From: Pycnococcus provasolii
Lineage: Eukaryota; Chlorophyta; Pseudoscourfieldiophyceae; Pseudoscourfieldiales; Pycnococcaceae
NCBI GenBank assembly: GCA_938743325.2
Contig: OW568871.1
Span: 310,001 to 374,000, forward strand
Direction of reading: 5' to 3'
DNA: 64,000 bases
The translations under genes were made by a program, and so were the position numbers. Below the pieces are notes generated by a model, which was given only the letters and a program-made list of their open reading frames with translations, ran no database searches and was not told the origin of the DNA. Within the stretch, counting starts at the first letter, position 1, and the number at the start of each line of letters is the position of its first letter. Below, piece by piece: positions 29,756 through 38,104 of the stretch.

Positions 29756-30908
29756 TCATCCGCCGCTGCCGCCGCTGAGGAGGGCACGTGGTGAGGGTAG
29801 GTCCTGTGGTGAGCCACAACACACAAAACAAGCTGCCTGCTCGCTCAGCGTTCGAACTTCGCCTCCTCCAGCTAGAACCCGCCCTTCGCTGTGATCGAGG
29901 AGCAGCTGGCGCACAGCCTCCCGGTCCTTTTGCTTGTGCGGGGGATATTGAGTGTTCGTGAGCAGCTCGTACGGTGTACACCCCGCGTCATCGCGAGCAT
30001 CTAGGTGCGCATTTGATCGCAGCAGCATCTCAGTGATCCGGACTTGCGTGAGCCGCGCGGCGACGTGCAGAGCTCGTCTCCCTCGTTCGGCGTCATGTTG
30101 TGGAAAGAGCTCGTTTACGGCTAATTCAGCGCCAGGTGCGCACAGGAGCATCGCAATTCGCAAGGATGTCGGCATTTGCGCCACAAACAGCCCATTGCAG
30201 CGGGCTGCGCGCAGGTCTTGGCACCTCGTTGTGCGCAGCGATTTCGCCGTCTGACGCTACGCCAATTTCGTCCGCAATTCCAAACTTGTGCAGAACGGGC
30301 GCGAGACTCTGCCGCAGGCGGCCTGCCCTCGTGCTCATCGGTGAGGCACCCGCTGCCTTCTGTGGGATTCTACTAGCGGCCGCGGCAAGTAAGCCGTCGG
30401 GCGTCCAACCACCGTCCGCCCTCGCACTGTGCTCGAGCAGCAGTCGGCACGCCGCCTCGTTGCCGTCTCTTGTTGCAAGGGCGAGTGCCGTAACGCCGCC
30501 GTCAAACGCCATATCCACCGTGGCACCACTGTCAAGCAAGAGGCCTACGACGTCGAGAGCACGCCTTCCTGACGCTTCCCCTTGCGTTCGACTTAGGATG
30601 TTCGCAGTCTCGACCGCCACGTGCAGTGGCGTTCGTCCACGCGCATCTGTGATGTCAAGCTCAGCGCCTGTCTTAATGAGGTATGAAACGATCTGAGCGC
30701 TGCTTTCACTCTCGGTCACCAGGGCGCATGCCAGGTGAAGTGAGGACCTTCCTCGTGCGTCCCTGACGTTGACGTCAACCAGCGGCTTGTTGCCGCGCCC
30801 CACGAGGCTTAGCGTTAGCTGCACGCTCTTCAAGCGTCCGTTCGCCGCGGCATCGAGCAGTTTATCCGCGAGCTTGCCGCTCTCCGTTCGAGGCACCGCC
30901 GACGCCAT
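29756..30908 (-). pseudogene. ankyrin-repeat protein with an internal 1-nt frameshift
   Basis: The start MASAVPRTESGK at 30908 (GCCATGG context) opens a frame that runs to 30126 and codes for ankyrin repeats such as DARGRSSLHLACALV, DARGRTPLHVAVETAN, GGVTALALATRDGNEAACRLLL and SPLQWAVCGANADIL. It then loses the repeat and stops. Ankyrin sequence resumes at once in another frame (LRIAMLLCAPGAELAVNEL, then RRALHVAARLTQVRITEMLL and AGCTPYELL) ending at 29756. The two halves would align if one G were absent in the CTTGCGAATTGC stretch near 30159. No intron can explain it because the sequence is contiguous. Either a true disabling mutation, a sequencing or assembly error, or recoding; the intact flanking frames favour error or a very recent mutation. 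Binding partner unknown. Confidence 0.7.
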
Positions 30909-31274
30909 GGCGCGTCGTCGTTGGCCGTCGCCGTTGCGCGTGCGATTTGGGAGGGGAGTGGTCGTCGTGCGGGTCTGCGGCTGGCGCGAGGGGGGGCGGG
31001 AAAAGGGGAAAGGGGGAAGGGGAAAAGGGGAAGGGGAAGGGCGTCGTTGTAACGTTGTTTTTCTAACGCCTGGGGGCATCGCCCAAAGGCGTGGTCAGGC
31101 TCAGGGTCAGGGTCAGGTTGCCCTCGTCCTCCGCCCCCGCCTCACGCCTCACGCCTCAGTCGCCTCACGCCCCAGCCTTACGTGGGCATCCGTCGCCTTG
31201 GGCCGTCGTTGACCGCCTCGCGCCCTCGAACGCGAGACCTCACCGCGTGCACAGCCGAACCACACCCGAACCAC
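30909..31274. other. divergent promoter region
   Basis: Lies between the ankyrin gene (minus) and the TTL-like gene (plus). It contains GGGGAAA-type purine repeats at 31005-31050 and CTCAGGGTCAGGGTCAGG and CGCCTCACGCCTCAC repeats at 31100-31165. No gene seen. Confidence 0.45.
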
Positions 31275-32696
31275 ATGGCCGCGCTCAGCGACCGTGTCGC
31301 CGACGTCGTGCGGGAAAAACACGATGCGCACTCTCCGAAAACTGCGGCCCAGTTCCGCTACGTCGTCCTACCCGGCAACGAGGCGCGCATGTTTGCTGAG
31401 TGCCTGCGCGCTCGCCCGTGGTGGGCTCCTGCAGAGCCACGCAGCAAGGGAGGTGCGTCGCGTCCGGCGAAAGGGACGCGAGAGTACAGCCTCTGGTACG
31501 CGAGTAATGGCCAGCGCTTCGACTTCTCCTCCTTGAATGGCGCTGCCACGGGCAAGCGCTTCTCCGTCAACCGCTTTGCAAACCACCGTGTCATATGCAC
31601 CAAGACGGGTCTGGCAATGACTATGGCGAGCTACGCTCGGCGTTTGAACTTGCCCAGTGCAGAGCGCGTCGGCTTGCCGAAGACATATATACACGCAGGT
31701 GCTGACGGTCGGCTTGGTCTGGAAAAGGTGCGTAAAATGGCTGAGCAGCACGCCAAGGCGCACTCGGGCGAGTCTGTTTGGATCGTCAAGCCTGCAGCAC
31801 TCAATCGAGGATTCGGCATCGAGGTATTCCACGAGGTGGACACCATGCTCGCCTTCCTCACAACGAAGGCGACGGCAGGCAGTCAGTGGGTCGTGCAGAA
31901 GTACATTGAGAGGCCACTGCTGGTGCACGGCCGCAAGTTCGATATAAGACAGCTCGTTCTCGTGACGCCAAGCATGCATGTGTACATGTACCGCGACAGC
32001 TACGTTCGAACGTGCGCCGCTAAATACGAGAAAGACAGCAAGGGCGACTTAAGTGTCCATCTCACGAACGACTATCTGCAAAAGCATCTCGACAGCTATG
32101 GAAAGTTCGAGGATGCGAACAAACTTGATTTCGACGGGCTGCAGGCAGCAATCGATGCCGGCGTGGAGGGGGGTGCCAATCCGCCGATGAGCGTACGCGA
32201 CGACATCTGGCCTGGCATGTGCGAAGCCATTGCGCACGTCTTCGCCGCCTGCCTCGACCAAATTAACAAGCCGCACGCAGCCGCCCCGGAGAATGTGCCA
32301 CCGCCAACTTCCGACAAGCAGAGGCGCACTTTGTTCTGGGAGCTGTTCGGCGCAGATTTCATGGTAGACCTAGGCGGTGAACGGCCAAAGGTTGTGCTTA
32401 TAGAGATCAACACAAGCCCAGCGCTCTTCCGTCACGGTGCCGTGCTCGAGGATCTCATGCCGCGGATGATCGAGGAAGTTGTGCAGCTTTGCATCGATCC
32501 GTACTTCCCACCTCCCCCGGACCACAAAAGTTTCGACATCGGCGCACGTCTTCCCAAGGGCCGTCGATTCGATAAGATCGACATTCCGGTGGCGCCATCG
32601 CGTCGTTCGCCGTCGCCGTTTAAGAGCGTTGCGCTCGCGTCGAAAGGGACACTACCTCCCATCGCAGCCTCCCCGAAGAGGGCGATATTTCGATAG
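31275..32696 (+). CDS. tubulin-tyrosine-ligase-like (TTLL) enzyme
   Basis: A 473-residue ATP-grasp ligase of the TTL family, which adds amino acids (Tyr, Glu or Gly) to tubulin. The conserved blocks are present in order: WIVKPAALNRGFGIEVF (Lys of the P-loop-like strand and the glycine-rich turn), WVVQKYIERPLLVHGRKFDIR (adenine and substrate contacts), VYMYRDSYVRTCAAKY, HLTNDYLQKH, and the metal-binding end DFMVDLGGERPKVVLIEINTSPALF with its Asp and E-x-N. Which modification it makes cannot be told by eye. ATG at 31275 is the first in-frame methionine codon. TGTAA at 32750-32754 follows the stop by 54 nt. Fits with the ciliary and microtubule genes nearby. Confidence 0.88.
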   Translation: MAALSDRVADVVREKHDAHSPKTAAQFRYVVLPGNEARMFAECLRARPWWAPAEPRSKGGASRPAKGTREYSLWYASNGQRFDFSSLNGAATGKRFSVNRFANHRVICTKTGLAMTMASYARRLNLPSAERVGLPKTYIHAGADGRLGLEKVRKMAEQHAKAHSGESVWIVKPAALNRGFGIEVFHEVDTMLAFLTTKATAGSQWVVQKYIERPLLVHGRKFDIRQLVLVTPSMHVYMYRDSYVRTCAAKYEKDSKGDLSVHLTNDYLQKHLDSYGKFEDANKLDFDGLQAAIDAGVEGGANPPMSVRDDIWPGMCEAIAHVFAACLDQINKPHAAAPENVPPPTSDKQRRTLFWELFGADFMVDLGGERPKVVLIEINTSPALFRHGAVLEDLMPRMIEEVVQLCIDPYFPPPPDHKSFDIGARLPKGRRFDKIDIPVAPSRRSPSPFKSVALASKGTLPPIAASPKRAIFR

Positions 32697-32781
32697 ATTC
32701 TTACTGTGTTTCTTTTTTGTATTTTCGTTGCACTAAATTGTATACAATTTGTAAGAACGCTTGATTGTTCCACTATCTTCG

Positions 32782-34737
32782 TCAGCAGTGTCCTTCATCG
32801 GGCACGTTTGTGCAAGCGAGGCCGGCGCGCGTGCGAATGAGACACAGCAACGAAGAGAACGAGGAAAACCCGCTCTTTCTTCCGTCGCGCTTTTTCTGGC
32901 CTGCGGTATACGCCGTTCCCGGCGCCGCGGCAGCAATCTCAAAACTCAAGGCTTCGATCGCCACAGGCGGGAAGCGCATGCTTGAGCTTGGAACGAGGTC
33001 GTCGAGAACAAAGGAGTGCGCAAAATTTGCCTTGAACTTCTTCAGAGCCTGAGGGTCATTCACGGTGGTAGCAATAAAGAGGCCAGCCTTGAAGTCGTCG
33101 AATTGATATTTGTCCTTGAAGCTTTGGCTTTCCATGACGCTGCTAATCGCCTTGTCTGCACGCTCATACGTACTGCGCTGCTCGAGCGGCGTTTCGCATC
33201 CACGCTCTTCCTCGCGCCATTTTGCACCATGCTCAGCTATAGCACCCGCATCCGGAATTTCCTGGCTCCAGTGCAACACGTCGAAGCTCGAGAAGTTCGT
33301 TCCCAGATGCTGGATAGCACGCTCAGCCGCGTGCGTAATGACGCGATTCGGCTGCACCGCGGCAACAGCATCCATGCAACCTGGCATTGACGTGCAGATC
33401 TCGTACTTGTGCACGGGAATTGCGACGACGAGGGGTGGAAAGGCGTAGTGAATGTACTTCACCACCCTTTCGCCCGCGGTGGCAGCGTCTTTGGCTGCCG
33501 AAAGAGAGCGATCAATGTGGATTTTGTTGACCAGCTGCTCAGCACTTTGGAAGCCTTGCATGAGCTTTGTGTGCGCATGCTTATTTGGGCCAAGGCAGAA
33601 CGAGTCGTCGCCGACGACGCCGCGTCTGCGTCTGTCTTGCACCACCGCGGGGTCGCTACGGCAGTCGTCGAAGGAGACGGTTGCCGTCGCCTCGTCCTTT
33701 CCTGGATATCCTACCTCTCGTGGTAGATTTGCAACCACCTCAATGCCGAGCTTCTCCTTTGCGATGTCTACGAACTTGGAGGCATCGAAGATGTAGCCGA
33801 AAGGCATCGCAAGCGGCGGCGTCTTGAAGATCCTTTCACCCGCGTCGCGCCATGGCGGGAGGTACGCCGGTTTTACCTGGTCGCGCGCAGGCGCTCGCCA
33901 CTCGGCAAAAGGTTCAAAGTGAAGATCCTTAGGTGGTTTTTTGTGCCCCGTCGGCTGCACCTGCGCGCGCTTCGCCGCCTCCGCCTTCTTTTCCACATCC
34001 TTCTTCTCTTTCTTGGCGCGCTCCTTCTCCTTCTTCTTCTCCTTCTTCTCCGTCTTCTCATCCTTCTTGCGCTGCGTCCTCTGCTCGTGCGTCTCGAGAT
34101 CGTTAGCTGGTCCATCCGGAAACGCGAGTAGCCGTCTACGCCTCCGCCCCAACCGGGAACCGCCCGCGTGTTTCGGCGCTACCTCCTCGCCCTGAACGTA
34201 CGGCTTGTCTAAATCGACGACGTTGCCGTCCTTGTCAAGACCCTGTGTTACCGTATTCGGAGGCTGAACGAAAGGTGCATCTGGTGGTGCCGCCGGCGCC
34301 ATGAGCCCAAGAACAACCGCCTGCTCGGTATTCTCCGGCGAGCCAAAGTCACCAGGAACGTGGAACAGGGACGTTGGCAGCCCGTTGCCAGGTCCCACCT
34401 CGTTCGGATACGGGAAGACGGTAGGCATCACCAGCGTTGCGTTGAGCCTCCTCGCAAGTAGGAGTGCCGCAGTGACCGCTCGCCACTGGCTCGCGTATGA
34501 GCCGGACAGAGGCTCGTACGTGAGGTAAGCCTTCGCCGTCTGTGTTGCGATGGTCGCGAACGGCGCTGTGGCTCCACCTTGCATCAAGGTCGGGTCGCGC
34601 AAGGCGGCCTGGTGCGCGCGCGCTTCGCGGAACATCTGCGAGAGGCGGCTTTGGGGTGGCTTGGCCTGCACGGCCAATCCGGCGCTTACCAGAAGCGCGA
34701 GCACCAGCAGAGGCTTCTGCGTCCGCGTCGCGGCCAT
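32782..34737 (-). CDS. O-fucosyltransferase-like secretory-pathway protein
   Basis: The 651-residue protein has a signal peptide or anchor (PLLVLALLVSAGLAVQA). YLTYEPLSGSYASQWRAVTAALLLARRLNATLVMP resembles the start of the GDP-fucose protein O-fucosyltransferase fold (G-x-x-N-Q-like turn replaced by GSYASQW). The C-terminal block, VAIEALSFEIAAAAPGTAY then KSGFSSFSSLLCLIR, resembles the family's end where the donor loop lies (F-x-G-N-x-x-S-S-F-S). A Lys/Glu-rich charged insert (about residues 215-265) separates the halves. The critical HxRxxD-type motif was not found, so activity and donor are uncertain. Probably Golgi/ER. Confidence in the family is moderate; it could be another GT-B-fold protein. 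Confidence 0.55.
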   Translation of the reverse strand: MAATRTQKPLLVLALLVSAGLAVQAKPPQSRLSQMFREARAHQAALRDPTLMQGGATAPFATIATQTAKAYLTYEPLSGSYASQWRAVTAALLLARRLNATLVMPTVFPYPNEVGPGNGLPTSLFHVPGDFGSPENTEQAVVLGLMAPAAPPDAPFVQPPNTVTQGLDKDGNVVDLDKPYVQGEEVAPKHAGGSRLGRRRRRLLAFPDGPANDLETHEQRTQRKKDEKTEKKEKKKEKERAKKEKKDVEKKAEAAKRAQVQPTGHKKPPKDLHFEPFAEWRAPARDQVKPAYLPPWRDAGERIFKTPPLAMPFGYIFDASKFVDIAKEKLGIEVVANLPREVGYPGKDEATATVSFDDCRSDPAVVQDRRRRGVVGDDSFCLGPNKHAHTKLMQGFQSAEQLVNKIHIDRSLSAAKDAATAGERVVKYIHYAFPPLVVAIPVHKYEICTSMPGCMDAVAAVQPNRVITHAAERAIQHLGTNFSSFDVLHWSQEIPDAGAIAEHGAKWREEERGCETPLEQRSTYERADKAISSVMESQSFKDKYQFDDFKAGLFIATTVNDPQALKKFKANFAHSFVLDDLVPSSSMRFPPVAIEALSFEIAAAAPGTAYTAGQKKRDGRKSGFSSFSSLLCLIRTRAGLACTNVPDEGHC

Positions 34738-35164
34738 GGCGAGCCCTGCGGCCGTGGGGAAGTGGCGATCCAGGGCGAGACCCCGGGGGGAAGGGGAAGG
34801 GGACGCCCACAGGGTTTGGGGGTGCCACCTTGCAGAGTGCTGTAGGTGAGTGCTGTGCCGCGGCCGGGGAGGGGGAGAGGAATCCGCTTGGCGCCTTGTG
34901 GTGTGACGTCATGCATGCCAGAAGGCTCAGGCCGTGGGGTCAGCGCTACCTTTACTGCCTCCCATGGGTGGTATGTAACACGGACCTGGCACGGTCCTAC
35001 GTTGGAGTGAGACTATGAGCGAGGAACGGAGGATAACGTGCCGCACTCGCGCAGCTTATTCCAAGGCAGCACCTTGGAGGGGAGGGTGCGTCAGTACGAC
35101 AGCGGACGTCACCAAAAAAGTGAAGGTGAGGGACATAGATTAAAGACGTTACAGTTTTTAGTCT
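34738..35164. other. intergenic region, no gene seen
   Basis: Between two minus-strand genes, so it holds the promoter of the fucosyltransferase-like gene and the 3' flank of the YGGT gene. Purine-rich near 34785-34802; no supported frame. Confidence 0.45.
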
Positions 35165-36049
35165 TTAAATGCCTTCTCCGCCAAGCGCGCTCAAAGAAGC
35201 CTCCCTTTCCAAGTCCTGCCGCCGCCACTCGCGAAGCCTGAGAACCTCGTCCACGTCCACGTCCTCCGCCCACTCCACCTCGTCGTCGGGGAACTGCGAC
35301 GAGTTGGGAAACTCTGAGCCACCGCCGCCCTGCACGTCGAGCACCGTCGAGAGGAACTGCAGGACGATGAAGCCGAGGATGGGCGTGAAGTCGATCTGAC
35401 CGAGCAGTGGCGGAATAATTCCACGGAATATGTTCAGATACGGATCCGTCACCTGGCGAAGCGTATTCCAAGGTTGTCCCACCCAGTCGAAGTTCGGGAA
35501 CCAAGTCAGGAGCACGCGAAGGAAGAGCAATAGGAGGTAAATCTTAACGAAGCTGGCAATGGCGGAGGAGATGATTGGCACAGTCGCCATATCAAGCTTC
35601 AGCTTGAAGCCCGAAGGGTCGCCACGCGTTGCGTACGATACGGCGATATCGGCGATGGGAGCAACGCACGCCATGGCGCGCATCTGGCGCCACCGCCGCA
35701 GTGGAAGAAGCGGGCTCAGCTTTGACGCGACCCAGTGGAACACGTTGAGAAAGGCTGCCACCTGCTTCCAAGTTGGCGAAGGACGGTTAGGCTCCTCATT
35801 ATCTGCTCCGTCGGGAGACATCGCACCCGCGCTGGACGCGGCTTCGACGCGTCCGGTGTCAGCTCTGCGGCACCTCTCATACGACGCCATGCGTGGTGCG
35901 GTGCGCGCCGACTCGAGGCCGAGCGGCAGAGAAGTGCTCAGCCCACGAGCAGAGGGTGCGCGAGGAGCACGCGCCCATGCACCTGGCGCAGAAAGCACCC
36001 GGCGGTTCACGCGCACGGCCCGACTTGCGTTGGCGGCGGCGAGCGCCAT
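35165..36049 (-). CDS. YGGT/YlmG family plastid membrane protein
   Basis: A 294-residue protein. The N-terminal 70 residues are rich in Ala, Arg and Ser with almost no acids (MALAAANASRAVRVNRRVLS), as in a chloroplast transit peptide. The C-terminal half carries the YGGT domain: IASFVKIYLLLLFLRVLLTWFPN, then WNTLRQVTDPYLNIFRGIIPP and DFTPILGFIVLQFLSTVL, two membrane helices around the conserved P-Y-L-x-x-F-R segment. In plants and cyanobacteria YlmG proteins affect nucleoid distribution and assembly of thylakoid complexes. The start at 36049 has a GCCATGG context; the frame stays open upstream but is GC-rich noise. It supports a plastid-bearing organism. Divergent from the gene at 36245. Confidence 0.83.
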   Translation of the reverse strand: MALAAANASRAVRVNRRVLSAPGAWARAPRAPSARGLSTSLPLGLESARTAPRMASYERCRRADTGRVEAASSAGAMSPDGADNEEPNRPSPTWKQVAAFLNVFHWVASKLSPLLPLRRWRQMRAMACVAPIADIAVSYATRGDPSGFKLKLDMATVPIISSAIASFVKIYLLLLFLRVLLTWFPNFDWVGQPWNTLRQVTDPYLNIFRGIIPPLLGQIDFTPILGFIVLQFLSTVLDVQGGGGSEFPNSSQFPDDEVEWAEDVDVDEVLRLREWRRQDLEREASLSALGGEGI

Positions 36050-36244
36050 GGTGAACTTTTTGTCAAAGTGTGTTTTGTAGCCTTTTCGTTTTTGGATAAC
36101 GAGAGTTGGGAAATCAAGCAACCGGTATCCCCTCCGGGTCCCCAACCCCGAACTAATGCTCCCCCCTGCCTTCCTCCCAGGGGCCAGGGGCCAGCGAAGC
36201 CCCCAACTCTTTTCCCAAACCTCCCGGCGCTTGTCTGACCCGTG

Positions 36245-36763
36245 ATGGAGGCGGCGGCGCAGGCAGAAGGCGGCGCAGGGGCGGGGGCGCAGGCGGAAGC
36301 TCCCTCGTTTCGCGTCGGAGGCCGATTCTGTGTGCGTGCCACAGCGAATATCGCCATACAGCCGCTCACAATGCGGCGAGGAGTCTCGTACGACGAGGCG
36401 GCGGCGGCGACCCGGGCGTTCGCCACATCGTCGGGCGTGCCAACAGAGCTCGCGGCGCAGGCGCGTGTCGTCGCCGAGTCTCTGGAAGCCGCGGCGAAGG
36501 CGGCGGCATCTCTGGCAAGTCACGTCGCCACGCCGTCGAGTGCTCGTGAGCGAGCAGGCGAGGGCACCGTGAACGGAACTCGAAAGAAGAAGAAGGAACG
36601 TGACAAGGTTGACGACGTCGACGCGGAAAAGGAGGAGAGAAGGCTGGCGAAGAGGGCGAGAAAGGAGGAGAAACGACGCGGCAGTAAGGAGGAGAATTTA
36701 CCTTCGTCATCTTCCAAGGAGAAGAAGAAAAAGAAGGAAAAGAAGGAAAAGACGCGGGAGTGA
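36245..36763 (+). CDS. small Lys-rich protein, function unknown
   Basis: A 172-residue protein: Ala/Gly-rich N-terminus, a short conserved-looking middle (FRVGGRFCVRATANIAIQPL, RRGVSYDEAAAATRAFA) and a long Lys/Glu/Arg C-terminal tail (KKKKERDKVDDVD ... KEKKKKKEKKEKTRE). Such tails are common in nucleolar or ribosome-biogenesis proteins, but no family is recognised. TGTAA at 36787-36791 follows the stop by 24 nt. It shares a 195-nt divergent promoter with the YGGT gene and is convergent with CutA1. Confidence 0.5.
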   Translation: MEAAAQAEGGAGAGAQAEAPSFRVGGRFCVRATANIAIQPLTMRRGVSYDEAAAATRAFATSSGVPTELAAQARVVAESLEAAAKAAASLASHVATPSSARERAGEGTVNGTRKKKKERDKVDDVDAEKEERRLAKRARKEEKRRGSKEENLPSSSSKEKKKKKEKKEKTRE

Positions 36764-36860
36764 TTGGTGGCGATTTCTGTACTTTGTGTAAAATATTTCA
36801 TATACCATTAGCAACACATGAATGAGATACGGCACGTAAGCTGCAGCCCACCCTTTTTTA

Positions 36861-37450
36861 TCAGGTTGCGCTAATGGTATTCTCTTCGACCCAGCTCAGG
36901 TAGCTCTGTCCGCCACCCACCACTGGAACGGCAATCACCTCAGGAACGTCGTATGGATGAAGACTACCAATTGCTGTGCTGAGCTGTGGAACCAAGCTCC
37001 TCCTCGTCTTAATTTTTAGAATCAGCTCCTCGCTCACCTCCATCTTTCCTTCCCACGTGTACCTTGTTTTGTGCGTTGCATAAACACGTTTATTTTTTGT
37101 CGTGTGTGTGTGTGTGTGTGTGGATGTGGCTGGAGTCAGGAAAAAGAAATGCATCAAATTTGCACGTGAAACTATGTAGTCACGTACATCGACTCCACAC
37201 CAGGTATCATGTTCACGCACGCCACGAGCTTTTGACTTAAGAGCTCGCTTGCAATCTTGCGACCAGTCTCCTTATCCGGAACGGTGCAGAATACGACAGC
37301 TACGTCCTCGCCTGCTTCAGTGCTTGCCATTGCGCCGACGCGTCCTGTTGAGTTCAGTTTTACGTGAGGTACACGAGCGGTTGGTACACGTGCGTGGAAG
37401 GAAAGTGCAGGAGAGCGTAGCCATGGACACATGCGAAGAACACGTGCCAT
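36861..37450 (-). CDS. cutA: CutA1 divalent-cation-tolerance family protein, two exons
   Basis: Exon 1 is 37450-37188 and exon 2 is 37062-36861; the 125-nt intron has donor GTACGT and acceptor ACAAG and splits an ATG codon (phase 2). The joined protein has 154 residues. About 55 N-terminal residues are Arg/Ser/Ala-rich, a probable plastid or mitochondrial transit peptide. The CutA core is complete: VVFCTVPDKETGRKIASELL, LVACVNMIPGVESMY, TWEGKMEVSEELILKIKTR and HPYDVPEVIAVPVVGGGQSYLSW, matching the trimeric ferredoxin-like CutA1 fold. CutA1 is linked to copper binding in plants, though its true role is unsettled. A possible 45-nt 5' UTR intron (donor GTAAGA at 37515, acceptor AAGCAG ending 37471) precedes the ATG. 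The coding intron contains a CA dinucleotide run. Confidence 0.85.
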
Positions 37451-38104
37451 GACGGACGAGTGTTGCTTTTCTGCTTGTTTTGGCAAAGCCAGAGACACAC
37501 ACCCTTAGTTCTTACCTGCTTGCTTCGCGAAGTTCGTCCTTGTGCCCAGCGCGAGCACGAGCAGAAGAAGTCCGACGGCAACGGACGCGCGTGTCGTCGT
37601 CGTCGTCGTCGTCGTCGTCTTTTGTTATCGTGAACGCAGCGAAATTGCGACGCTAAGGTACAAGCGAGATCCGTCTACGTGTCTCGATTTGTAAATCCAC
37701 CTCCTCAGGTTTTTAGGGGTTGGAAAGAACACAAGCCGTACAGGTATCCCCTGCAGGGCACGTGCAAGCGCCCACCAGTATCTCACATAGGCAGGGAGGG
37801 GTTTGTGTGTACATCCAATCCAGTACAACAACACATCCTCTGGCCTACCAACCCGTGGTTGGTAACGCTATTTCCTACGGTTGGTAACGCTATTTCCACT
37901 TGCCAGACTTGCCCCGTACGTTTTGTGTGAGGAGGAGCTCCTGGTCGCCACCCCCCGACCAAGACGGACCAAGGCAATAAGCAGCACATTCCTCCACTCC
38001 ATCACGACCAAACTTAAGCCTACTTAAGGTTCGGTGCCTACTAACGCAACCTTGCGATATCTTGACAAAGGTGCGAACGAACATAGTAGTTAAGGTGTCG
38101 TAGT
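37451..38104. other. intergenic/promoter region with repeats
   Basis: The divergent promoter of CutA1 (minus) and the giant gene (plus). It holds a GTC trinucleotide run at 37593-37619, a 22-bp tandem duplication at 37857-37899 and two ACTTAAG motifs near 38010-38030. No gene seen. Confidence 0.5.
37857..37899. repeat. 22-bp tandem duplication
   Basis: GGTTGGTAACGCTATTTCC occurs at 37857 and 37879 in direct tandem with three differing bases in each spacer, about 225 bp before the giant gene's start codon. Confidence 0.8.

Noticed and set aside
34542-35018. Plus-strand Arg/Gly/Ala-rich open frame
   Set aside because: It is antisense to the signal-peptide end and promoter of the fucosyltransferase-like gene and has no protein-like features.
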